Source: Haplomitrium mnioides (lineage: Eukaryota; Marchantiophyta; Haplomitriopsida; Calobryales). From it: a DNA stretch of 21,866 nt. A program made the translations under genes and the position numbers. The DNA is taken from contig JBNGIS010015602.1 of assembly GCA_049999725.1 (NCBI GenBank), positions 1-21,866 of the forward strand. Direction: 5' to 3'. Numbering within the stretch: the first letter of the stretch is position 1; the number at the start of each line of letters is the position of its first letter. The notes under the pieces are model-generated. The model ran no database searches. It saw only the letters and a list, made by a program, of their open reading frames with translations, and was not told the origin of the DNA. Shown here in pieces: positions 10,996 through 19,290 of the stretch.

Positions 10996-11641
10996 GATTT
11001 TCTGCTACAGCTCAACTGCTTGTAACTCATACAAAAACAAATACATACACATTCCAATTATGTAAAATAGGTAAAATAAAAGGTTTAGTTGATGCTAACA
11101 TTGAATCACAAAACCTCTCTTCAAATTTACGAACAAGAAAATCTCACTGGATTTGCTTAAGCGTTACTCGAATGGAAATGTGACACTTGGAGTTGAACTC
11201 TTCTACATGAGTTTGGTTCAAATCCATTTTCTATCTACCACAAAACATAAATGAAACACTCCCATGTAACACCATAATTAACCACAGGCAAGATAACAGG
11301 TTCTCTTGATTCTATCACAAAGACCGTAAAATCATCCCCAAAATTATACACTAAAAATTGACGAAAGAAATGCTTGTCAATATTAAGCACACGAATATTA
11401 AAAGGATTCAATAACGGAGTTCTAGGAGGTACAAATGCTCCTCCATCCATTAGCTACCATAGTATCAAGTCAAACTTCTTATCTTCATTCATAAAGGATA
11501 GGATATCCGCGATCCTTCACTCATGAAAACTTGAGAGTTTAACTCTCTTGGAGTTAATGCAAAGTGGAGATTCCACTACTCCAAAAGGTCTTTAGTGCTT
11601 CTCTAAAGAGAGGTAATCCACACTTCTTTAGAGAAGACCAA
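10996..11641 (-). other. Leader (5' UTR) of element 1 with a 71-codon ORF
   Basis: This is the stretch between the primer binding site and the gag ATG, where packaging signals are expected. It holds one uninterrupted ATG-started frame of 71 codons (11450-11235) beginning MDGGAFVPPRTPLLNP, matching no family I recognise. In a copy that averages roughly one stop per hundred codons, this may be chance, an upstream ORF, or a captured fragment. Confidence 0.5.
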
Positions 11642-11653
11642 GCTCTGATGCCA
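11642..11653 (-). other. Primer binding site (initiator Met tRNA)
   Basis: On the minus strand TGGCATCAGAGC lies one base inside the 5' LTR. The standard plant initiator-Met primer site is TGGTATCAGAGC, so there is one transition. The position confirms the direction of the element and that the right-hand LTR is the 5' one. Confidence 0.88.
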
Positions 11654-11762
11654 TTGTAATACTACTTACATACGCACAAGTTAGCACAACACATACAAGA
11701 GAAGCAAACAAAGACTTCAAAAACTCACAAGGTAAGAGATGCCAAACAAGACACTCTCCTTT

Positions 11763-11771
11763 CTTTATATA
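11763..11771 (-). promoter_or_regulatory. Likely TATA box of element 1 LTR
   Basis: TATATAAAG on the minus strand, downstream (in element direction) of the G-box array and about 110 bases before the LTR end. That would place transcription start near 11735 and make R plus U5 short. In the other LTR the site has decayed to TATATACAG. Confidence 0.55.
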
Positions 11772-11899
11772 CTTGATAGAGAGCTCCTTGCTTACATAGG
11801 TGGAGGAACCTTATTGGTTCCTTTTCTATCCTCTTCTAATTGGATCACTCATTTCTCTCTCACTCCGATTGGACCACCTTTTACTTTTATTCTCCATCT

Positions 11900-12150
11900 G
11901 CCACATGTCCTTATCTTTAGAACCTTCCATCTCTTTTTAATTCTCCTTCTGCTACGTGTTTTTATCTTTATCTCTTTAATTCTTCTTCTGCCATGTGTGT
12001 TTATCTTAATCTCTTTAATTCTCCTTCTACAACGTGTCTTTATCTTTAGAACCTTCTCTTTACTTTAATTCTCTGCTTGCCACGTGTCCTTATCTAGGCT
12101 CCCTCTTTCACTTTAATTCATTGACTTTCTCTCCTCTTGCAACGTGTCTA
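11900..12150 (-). promoter_or_regulatory. Array of six G-box / ABRE-like sites in U3 of element 1
   Basis: In element direction the word is GACACGTGGCA, the G-box with flanks that plant bZIP factors bind in abscisic-acid-responsive promoters. Cores: CACATG 11902, TACGTG 11953, CATGTG 11992, AACGTG 12031, CACGTG 12081 (perfect), AACGTG 12141. They lie roughly 130-385 bases upstream of the TATA box. Several imperfect cores look like CpG decay of an ancestral CACGTG. The other LTR keeps perfect CACGTG at 6306 and 6345. Confidence 0.7.
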
Positions 12151-12270
12151 ATTCTCTATAATAGCAATCTCTTTTTGCTACTCTAACTTAGTAATATCTT
12201 TCTAGACATAGGTGACACTATATCTTACATTATTTTTGGTCATGGCTTACTAAAGTTAGGGATGATTACA

Positions 12271-12275
12271 CCGAA
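12271..12275. repeat. Target site duplication, right copy of element 1
   Basis: CCGAA next to the right LTR, matching TCGAA at 6009-6013 with one C/T difference. Confidence 0.75.
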
Positions 12276-12530
12276 GGTCGGTTTGTAGTGCTCAAGAGAA
12301 GAGCAACAAAATTCTGTTTTGATTTAATGTCAATTCTGTTCCTAGGTTGAGAAGAAGACCAATCAACTAGGATTAGCAAGCTAGGTGTACCCTATCCAAA
12401 GGAGAAGGAAAGGTCACTTGTACTGATTTGTGCATTCAGCCAACTTGTGAGCAAGTGGCTGGGTGGAAATAGCATAGCCTGTGAGCTGTGAGTGAGTTAA
12501 GCTAAGTGAAGGTCAACATGAAGCCAGAGG
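12271..12530. other. Region between element 1 and gag of element 2
   Basis: 260 bases without a recognised gene. It was contiguous with 6013 before element 1 inserted, and is best read as leader sequence of element 2. I find no primer binding site or LTR end in it. Confidence 0.4.
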
Positions 12531-14021
12531 ATGGAAGGTTATAGTACAACATCACTCGCAATGGCATCTAATTTCAACTTGCAACTCAACAGTTGGCAAG
12601 TGACCATACATCGGACAAAGATGAGGCAACTCTTCCTATCACTCAGGTACATTCCTCGTTGTCTTGGGATATGGATGAGATGTGTGGGGCCACAAAATGG
12701 CCAAGGAGGTTTCCAAGAGTTTGACACTTGGTGTGATCTCCAAACATTGCGAAATTCTACTCTCTTTACACCTTTCATGACATGAAAAGGTTTGTTTTAG
12801 CACTTGGAAAGGCTGCCCATAGGTGGCTACTATGAATTCAGGTAGACTCATTTGATTGAGATTGAGGAGTGGAGACAATATTGGTCTCCCAACTATGTCT
12901 CCATCACCTATGGTGGAAGGGCAAGTCCCCATGTCCCTACGACTCATAAAGCATCCTCTAGTGGCACTAGCCACAATATTGGTGCTTCAAGGGCAAGAGG
13001 AGTTTTCAGTATACCTCTTCTAGTTAGTGCAGCAAAGAGTGGAGGGGTTTCAATATTTAACCATGTAGTTGAGTTTTTTGAGCTTCTCAAGCAAAATTGC
13101 CAGGGTGTGAGGATAGACAAGTTGAAGAGTCTTCAGGAGTTCCAGTGCAAGACTAGAGAGAGATTGAGGGAAGCTTACACTAGGATGAGAAGGCTCATCA
13201 ATGTCACGAAGGGAGTGACAGAGGCTCAAGCTATACAATTTTGGTATTCCATCCTTGATAGAGATTTGAGGAGGAGAGTGAGAGATGCCACCCTTCTTAG
13301 GGATTCTGATCCCACTCTTGCCATTGTGTTTGCACTGTCAAAGTACATAGAGCTTAACCTGGTGAATGAGAGAGTGGTCACTACAGGATTTCAGAAAGAA
13401 GCACCAAAATTTGCGTCTTTAGCTATATTTACATCACAATTTGCACCACGGAAGGGTCAGAAGGCTGGAGGGCAGTCAACTTTGCCATCTTATGTAGGTC
13501 AGCAGTCAAGTTGTTGGACTTGTGGTGGAGATCATGTGAAGAGGCTCTATCCAGAGGCGAAGAAGCCATGAGTAGCGTGTTTTAGAGATGCAGGTGTAGC
13601 TAGCTAACAACAATGTGACCATTGTGAGGTCATGGGTCACACCAAAGACCAATGTTTTTTGCTTCACTTGGAGCTACGACAAGAAGTAGCTCATACAGAT
13701 GAGCAAGGCAGAGGTGGGAGAGGTGGTCGTGGTAGAGAAGCATCACCAGCTATGAAAGCTGTGGTGGGTGCTCCATCAGCTACTATGGATCCTAAGGATG
13801 CTAGGATTGCACAATTGGAGCAGCAGTTAGTAGCCATGACTACAGCACAAGCGAGGCCCAACTCTAGAGGTGAAGCCTTGACTTCATGCGTAGTTGATGG
13901 ACATTTAGCTGGTATGGGATTCATGTGTGGGTTAGCCCACGTTGATGCATCTACGGTGGTGACTAGAGTGGCAAGCAAGGCTATTGAGCCTAGGAGAGCA
14001 GTGGTGGAGTTAGATCTTTAG
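12531..14021 (+). pseudogene. Gag of element 2, zinc-knuckle type
   Basis: The capsid-like core is clear in 13060-13390: HVVEFFELLKQNCQG, then LQEFQCKTRERLREAYTRMR and AIQFWYSILDRDLRRRVRD, a Gln/Arg-rich helical pattern typical of retrotransposon gag. A first knuckle at 13512-13550 (CWTCGGDHVKRLY) has CX2CX3H spacing and Tyr where the last Cys belongs. A second at 13614-13655 (CDHCEVMGHTKDQC) is a perfect CX2CX4HX4C. After it come a GRGGRGGRGRE basic stretch and a short coiled-coil-like helix (ARIAQLEQQLVAM). Stops in this frame include TGA 12783, TAG 12798, TAG 12843, TGA 13569, TAA 13605 and the last stop at 14019. The part upstream of about 12846 is less certain as coding. Confidence 0.8.
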
Positions 14022-14106
14022 AGGGAGATACTCACCACTAGGTAAGACTTCCACAATCATTTGAGTTGACAGATTTGTTGAAGATTGCTTCCATGCTTTC
14101 AAGGAT

Positions 14107-14834
14107 TTGGAGAGATCAACCAAAGTGGAGGGGAGTGCCTCTTTGGCTATGGAGATAGCTAGGTTAGTGGTCGAGAAACCACTATTTTCAGATAGGGATG
14201 TGTTGACTGAAGCAGTCACCCCAACTGAAGTGTTTAGGTTGGCAACTGGACTATGTGGAGAGACTCAAAGTGCTACTTCCAATATGGAAGTGAGATCTAT
14301 GAGTAGAAAAATTGATGCAGGTGCCTCTACGTCTGGAGGTGAGACATGGCATGCTGCTGCGGCACGGCTGATGGAGTTGTCAGCCCGACGAGCATTTGAG
14401 AGGATGAGATTCAGACCCAATGTAATGTCTATCGACAATCAGAGTGGTATCTTCTGACTTGTGGGTCCTTCAAATGTAGTGTATAGACCAGCTAGAGTAT
14501 TGTTGGATGTAGGTGCACAACTATTGATGTTAGGTACGTCAGCTGTGCAGAGGTTGGGATTGGGGCTTGGAGATGTTGAGATCTGCCGTTTCCCCATTCA
14601 AACTTCATTGGGAGGACTTTCACCCACCAACACATTATACATAGAGAGATTGAGCTTAGAGTGCAAGCTGATCATCCTATAGATAGCTCATATGTGAGCA
14701 TTCGGACCATACTTAGCAAGGCCGAGTCTTATGATGTTTTGGTGGGGTGTACAATGTTATATCCCATAAGGTTTACCATTGAATTTTGGGACAAATCAGT
14801 GTCCTATCGGCCTGGATGGCGATCTAGAGAGGCA
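14107..14834 (+). pseudogene. Aspartic protease region of element 2
   Basis: The frame at 14107-14457 encodes a variable region (SARRAFERMRFRPNVMSIDN) that leads past a stop at 14455 into the protease. The active site reads RVLLDVGAQLLMLG: the catalytic Asp (14506-14508) is kept, but the following Ser/Thr of D-S/T-G is Val. The protease tail, YDVLVGCTMLYPIRFTIEFW followed by SVSYRPGWRS, lies in another frame after a frameshift near 14660-14690. This tail frame is the same one that carries the first part of the methyltransferase downstream, with a TGA at 14835-14837 and a TAG at 15018-15020 between them. Confidence 0.75.
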
Positions 14835-14837
14835 TGA

Positions 14838-15194
14838 TTGAGCAGGTTGTTTGTCAAATTCATTGGACCAATTGGGGGTCCAATTTCACAGCCTATAGCA
14901 TTATCAACATCTTGTGAGGTTATCACCGACTACTCTGACTTGCTAGAGGGGAATGCACATGCAGTTGACATCCCTTCTATTGAGGAGGCATATTCAGAGG
15001 TTGCGAGGGCAGCATCATAGTTGTCAAGTGAGGTGATTCTTGTGAGTGGAAGTGAGGAGAGGTTGTGGCAGGTACAAGCATCCAGGTTGGTTGAGGATGT
15101 TTGGCAAGATGCATTTGCGCCACGTTGTGCATTGGATGGTTCTGTCACACCTAGAACTGTAGATCTTTCACCATTAGATACTATGCGGATTTCA
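14838..15194 (+). pseudogene. Linker between protease and methyltransferase
   Basis: About 119 codons, in frame with both the protease tail and the methyltransferase start, broken only by TAG at 15018-15020. It starts near LFVKFIGPIGGPISQP and later has an acidic stretch (SDLLEGNAHAVDIPSIEEA). I recognise no domain. It is not visibly a BAH, UBA or PWWP module. Confidence 0.55.
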
Positions 15195-16174
15195 CGACAC
15201 TATCTTGCTAATGGTATTTATTTGTTGGAGTTGTTTGGAGGCATAAGTATAGGGTTAACTGCTGTGCTCCAAGTTGGGATTCCAGTTCAGCAGTATTTGT
15301 ATATGGAGAAGAGTGAGATTGCCCGCAGAATCTCCTTGAGGCATGTGGCACTGATGGTTGAGCAATTTCCACGATTGCTTTCAGTTAGTGCAGTCTAAGG
15401 TTATCTGCATGCATTATTGACTGATATTTTTTTGCTAGGGCTGACCACTTGGCTAGAGTGGGGCTTGTTGATTTGTTGATTGCAAGATGGCCATGTCAGG
15501 GCCAATCAAGGGCTGGTTTGGGCCAAGGGTTGCAATACCCTTGCTCAAAATTGTTTTGGGAGATGCAAAGGATTCTATGCCATCTCCAACTACATCAAGT
15601 ACCACTTCCTGCATATGTCTTGGAGAATGTGCCTATATTGGGAGATAGTCGCCAACGCCTTGTGGAGAGTGTTTATCAGATGTATTCTTGGATTGGATCT
15701 GCCGTATTTTTGGATGCTGCACAAGTAGGATCACGAGCACATCGGCCACGATTGTGGTGGACTAACCTGTTGCCTATTGAGGTGTTGAAGAGAGCTTATA
15801 ATAGGATTATGAGATCACCAAGTGCCATTGTGGATGACATTTTGGATGTGGGACATCACGCTCAAAGGGTACTTTATGCTGACTACCCACTATTGGCGTT
15901 AGTCAATGTGATAGGTCAACCTCGTGAAGCATTGCCCACATTAGTGAGTCGTCCTGCGTCTTATGGATTTCGAGTAGGAGACCCTGGTCTTATTTGGGAT
16001 GCAACCTTGCAGAATCTAGTGGAACCCAATGCCGATGATAGAGAGAGGGCAATGGGATTCTCCACTGGTACTACTGTTGTTGCATCTGTCACTGAGATTT
16101 AGGAATGCCATGTGTTGGAACAAGCAATGGATTTGAATTGTCTTACATGGATTGTGAGTTTGGAGGTAGTTGAG
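15195..16174 (+). pseudogene. C5-cytosine DNA methyltransferase domain embedded in element 2
   Basis: C5-methyltransferases transfer a methyl group from S-adenosylmethionine to cytosine in DNA. Motifs appear in canonical order. Motif I, LLELFGGISIG (15222-15254), binds the cofactor; its third Gly position reads Ser. Motif II is YLYMEKSE (near 15300). Motif IV is RWPCQGQSRAG, with the catalytic Cys at 15494-15496. Motif VI is YVLENVP (Glu 15623-15625). Motif VIII is GSRAHRPR (15728-15751). Late motifs are ERAMGF and EQAMDLNCLTWIV (about 16130-16174). The stretch between VIII and the late motifs is about 95 residues, a short target-recognition region. The gene is broken by a TAA at 15396-15398, a one-base frameshift at a T7 run (15427-15433) and a TAG at 16100-16102. 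Catalytic Cys, Glu and Arg residues are still encoded. It is flanked by protease and RT of the same element; I cannot place its subfamily by eye. Confidence 0.9.
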
Positions 16175-16439
16175 CAGTGTAAGATGTGATCTTTTGGGAT
16201 GACCAGCTTGTCAATAGTCAGCATGTAGCCTTCCTGGACAGTTAAGACTATTGTTGGAGGCATAGTAGCAGGCACCACAGAGGCTCTGTTAGGGTTGATC
16301 CACACATTTGAAGTTGCAACAAGTCATTTTTCTGACAATCAGATTTCATCCCAAGGGAGAGTGATAAATCAGCGGATCATGATTCAAGTCTAACTCCACC
16401 ACATGACATTTTAGCCAATCAGATTTTAGCAAAGCTAGA
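16175..16439 (+). other. Degraded linker between methyltransferase and RT
   Basis: 265 bases in which no frame stays open and no motif is recognisable. It probably encoded the linker upstream of RT, since the RT frame becomes readable at about 16460 (LVDKWVPLVGPQLTRG). Confidence 0.4.
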
Positions 16440-17236
16440 TGTGAAGCAAGAAGATCACTTAACTCTTGTGGATAAATGGGTGCCACTAGTTGGACCGCAG
16501 TTGACAAGAGGTCTGAGTGCATAGGTACATCAGTTCTTGCGTGGTTATTCACATCATTTTGCTTTTAGCATGAAGGACCTGGGGACCTTGAGAGGACCAA
16601 GCATATGTATTGAGTTGGCTAGTGATGCACCTATTTTTTGATGTCCATACCATTATAGTGTGGTGGAGAGAGGGTTGATATAGACCAAGATACAAGATTT
16701 GTTGGAGGCTGGTTTGGTGGAGATGTCATTTGGAGAATATGCATCTGCCATAGTGATGTTGGTCAAGAAGGATGTGCATGAGAACTACACCAACACGAGG
16801 ATGTGTGGTGACTATCGTCATATCAATCGGCAAACCAAGTCTAATAGGTATGCCATGCCTACACCTGAGGAGATCTTTGATGCAGTTGGCATGCTAAGAT
16901 CTTTACCTTGTTGGATTTGAGAGCAAGGTACCATCAATTGCTATTGAGGCAAGAGGATATAGCCAAAACAACATTTTGGTGTATTGATGCACACAGCAAG
17001 GATTGACTATATCAGTGGTTGTTCTTACCATTTGGGTTGAAGAATGCACCAACTGAATTCTAGAGGGTGATGGACAGAGTTCTTGCAGGTTTGGACTTTG
17101 TCAAGTGCTATATTGACGATATTCTTGTTTATTCGACACATGTGGACGAGCATCGGAGGCACAACGAGTTGAAGCTGCATCCAAGTAAGTGCAAATTCTT
17201 CCAGGACCAGATTGAGTATTTGGGACACTAGAAGGA
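16440..17236 (+). pseudogene. Reverse transcriptase of element 2
   Basis: RT motifs of the Ty3/gypsy type: YSHHFAFSMKDLGTL, DLLEAGLVEMSFGEYASAIV, then CGDYRHINRQTKSNRYAMPT. After a frameshift near 16900 come LLDLRARYHQL, LPFGLKNAP and CYIDDILVYS, followed by LKLHPSKCKFF. The catalytic YIDD box (17109-17120) is intact. Stops: TAG 16522, TGA 16639, TAG 16681, TGA 17004, TAG 17061, TAG 17229. The spacing between DEHRRH and LKLHPSK is shorter than usual, suggesting a small deletion near 17162. The methyltransferase lies directly upstream and RNase H directly downstream. Confidence 0.92.
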
Positions 17237-17901
17237 TTGGGTGTGCAGCATACTAAGGTGAGTGCCATTGCTGAGATTCCACAACTCATTGATGTGAGTA
17301 AAGTTAGTATATTTTTGGGATTGACTGGTTTCTACAGGAGATATGTGAAAGGTTTCAGCCAAATTACCAAGCCCTTGATCATGCTCACCAAGTTGGATCA
17401 AGAATGGATTTGGGGTGAAGATCAAGAGAGAGACTTTCAAGAGTTGAAAGGTAGGTTGACTTTTGCACCTATTTTGAGGCGACCTCTTGCAGGGAGACCG
17501 TTCAGCTTCATACAGATTGGAGTAGAGCAGGACAAGGAGCGGTGCTGATCTAGAAAGATGAGAAGGGAGAAGACTTTGTGGTAGCTTTTGTGAGCAGATT
17601 GAATAATTCGATTGAGGCTAAGTATAGTTCCTATGAGGGAGAGTGTTTGGTAGCAATGTAGACTATTGCACACTTTCATTGTTATTTGTTTGGTACTCTA
17701 TTCACTTTAGTTACAAGTCATCAACCCCTCAAATGGTTGATGGAATCTGATAAACTCACAAGCAAGCTTGCCAGGTGGGCATTGTTGTTGCAAGAGTACG
17801 ACTTCCAAGTGGTTCATAGGCTTGGTACAACCAACTTGGATGCAAATGGATTAAGTTTCAATCCATCCACAAGCCAGCATGATGAGACTGGTGCGCGTTG
17901 A
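17237..17901 (+). pseudogene. RT connection and RNase H of element 2
   Basis: The connection segment reads [20 protein letters not shown] (frame of 17237), then the frame shifts near 17510 into RNase H: LHTDWS (first catalytic Asp), SSYEGECLVAM (Glu), LVTSHQPLKWLM and VVHRLGTTNLDANGLS. The third catalytic Asp, normally in TDH, is Ser, and the DAD motif reads DAN, so activity is doubtful. Stops are at 17551-17553 (TAG) and 17659-17661 (TAG), and a TGA ends the segment at 17899. A low-complexity acidic linker (17923-18147) separates it from integrase in the same frame. Confidence 0.9.
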
Positions 17902-18147
17902 CATGAGGAGTCTAATGAGGAGATGGTGTCGAGTTGGCATGCATCTTCCTTTCTTTCTTGGATGCTAGCTTGGAGTGGATTGGTGGCTAACCTTGCTGAT
18001 GTGGTGGTTGTTGAGACCTCAACAGGAGATGGAGTTGAGGATTCTAACTTGGATCAGGATATTCACAATGATGGATATGTGCTAGAGTATCTACGCACAC
18101 GTTTTCTGAGTGGACAACTTGATGCCAATGAGAGAGATAGAGTCTAG

Positions 18148-19290
18148 CAGCGAGCCAAGAGGTTCCAATAGGAAGAGGCTCAGATTTTGCGTGTCTGGAT
18201 GGATGAGAAGGTACATATTGTTCCTAAGCCGATGCAGCGTCTTGCACTGGTGCACCATGCTCACAAGGAGTTGGGACATTTTAGAGTGAAACGCACTTAT
18301 AGTTTATTGTAGACACAGTATTGGTGGAGGGGCATGAACACTGATGTGCAACAGTGGGTAGCCAAGTGTGTGGTGTGTGATTGAGTTTGAGCATCGTTTA
18401 ATGCTCCCAATCCTCAGTTGCAGCCACTACCGATCATGGGTTTGGGATATCGTTGGAGTTTGGATTTTGCGGGTCTCTTGGGTTTGACCCAGCGACACAA
18501 TCGATATGTGTTGGTGATGGTGGAGCATTTCTCCAAGTGAATTGAGTTGGTAGCCTTGCTAGACAAGACCAGTAGAGGAGTGGCTGTCACTTTCTTGGAC
18601 TGAGTTCTCAATCATTTTGGAGCACCTACCGAAGTGTTGGTAGATCAGGGTATAGAATTTCGAGGTGAGTTTGAAGTTTTGTGTGAGCAAGCTCTCATTG
18701 ATCACCGTACTACATCTAGAGATCATTCTGAGGTGGATGGGTTGGCTAAGCGAGTGGTTCAGACAGTGAAGAGAGCATTGAGCAAGTATGGCTTGCAAGC
18801 TGGTCACCATGGAGATTGGGATCTCTAGTTACAGTGGCTTGCGATATGTTACAAATTTAGTAAGCAGACATCTTTGACATCTTTTTCACCTTATTTTCTG
18901 TTATATGGGAGGGAATCTGATTTACCCTCCTCTATTCGATGTGATATTACCATGGTTGTGGATTTGGATGATCTAGATGTTTGGGTGCAGATGTGTTCAA
19001 GTAGAACCTGGGTGTTTGAAGAGTCATGCCCATGGCGTTTGACAACCCTGCCGTTGCTCAACATTGTGATACTTTATGATATGCTACCATACGTCGAGGT
19101 GGATATCCCACTAAGATTCAAAGGTTTCATCTTGGTGATTATGTTTATTTGCAATAGACAACACCCACGACACTTTATGTCACTGTTGAGCATTGGATTC
19201 TGTGAGTACATGAGGTACTGCCTTCAGGAGTTTTGTAGCTGGAGGGACGTGATGGTATGGTTTGGAAGGATCATGTGCGCAATTGTGCTC
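18148..19290 (+). pseudogene. Integrase of element 2, catalytic Glu changed to Lys
   Basis: The HHCC zinc finger is seen as HHAHKELGHFRVKRTYSLL, then YWWRGM and CVVC. The catalytic core has the first Asp in WSLDFAG (18463-18465) and the second in VDQGIEF (18643-18645). The third acidic residue, normally Glu in a GxxER context, is Lys (AAG, 18748-18750, in DGLAKRV), with 34 residues between. FSPYFLLYGRE marks the end of the core. After a frameshift near 19020 the C-terminal domain reads KIQRFHLGDYVYLQ and continues to KDHVRNCAPYH. Stops: 18145 TAG, 18169 TAG, 18310 TAG, 18382 TGA, 18388 TGA, 18538 TGA, 18601 TGA, 18826 TAG. Confidence 0.9.

Larger units (their letters stand above)
6014..12270 (-). 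mobile_element. Element 1: full-length degraded Ty3/gypsy chromovirus
   Basis: A complete LTR retrotransposon of 6257 bases read on the minus strand. Order in element direction: 5' LTR (12270-11655), primer binding site, leader, gag with a zinc knuckle, protease, RT, RNase H, integrase, chromodomain, polypurine tract, 3' LTR (6584-6014). Integrase downstream of RNase H places it in Ty3/gypsy, and the C-terminal chromodomain makes it a chromovirus. I cannot fix the clade by eye. Both LTRs begin TGTAA and end TTACA in either direction. By-eye comparison of the LTRs gives about 40 mismatches plus indels of 6 and 39 bases, roughly 93% identity, so the insertion is not recent. The polyprotein has about 13 in-frame stops and at least one frameshift, so this copy is dead, although it keeps one frame from protease to chromodomain. 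Confidence 0.96.
11655..12270 (-). repeat. 5' LTR of element 1
   Basis: 616 bases that align with 6014-6584. It holds six G-box-like cores (11902, 11953, 11992, 12031, 12081, 12141). The middle three are exactly 39 bases apart and mark three tandem units, against two units in the other LTR. The length difference between the LTRs (45 bases) equals this 39-base unit plus a 6-base indel near 11865. Confidence 0.95.

Noticed and set aside
6014-12270. Idea that the two 6 kb-apart repeats are unrelated solo LTRs
   Set aside because: A primer binding site, polypurine tract, target duplication and complete gag-pol all lie in the right places and orientation between them.
15195-16174. Idea that the methyltransferase is a host gene or pseudogene caught between two elements
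   Set aside because: It shares the frame of the protease tail upstream, is followed by RT of the same style, has no visible intron or regulatory domain, and shows no insertion boundary.
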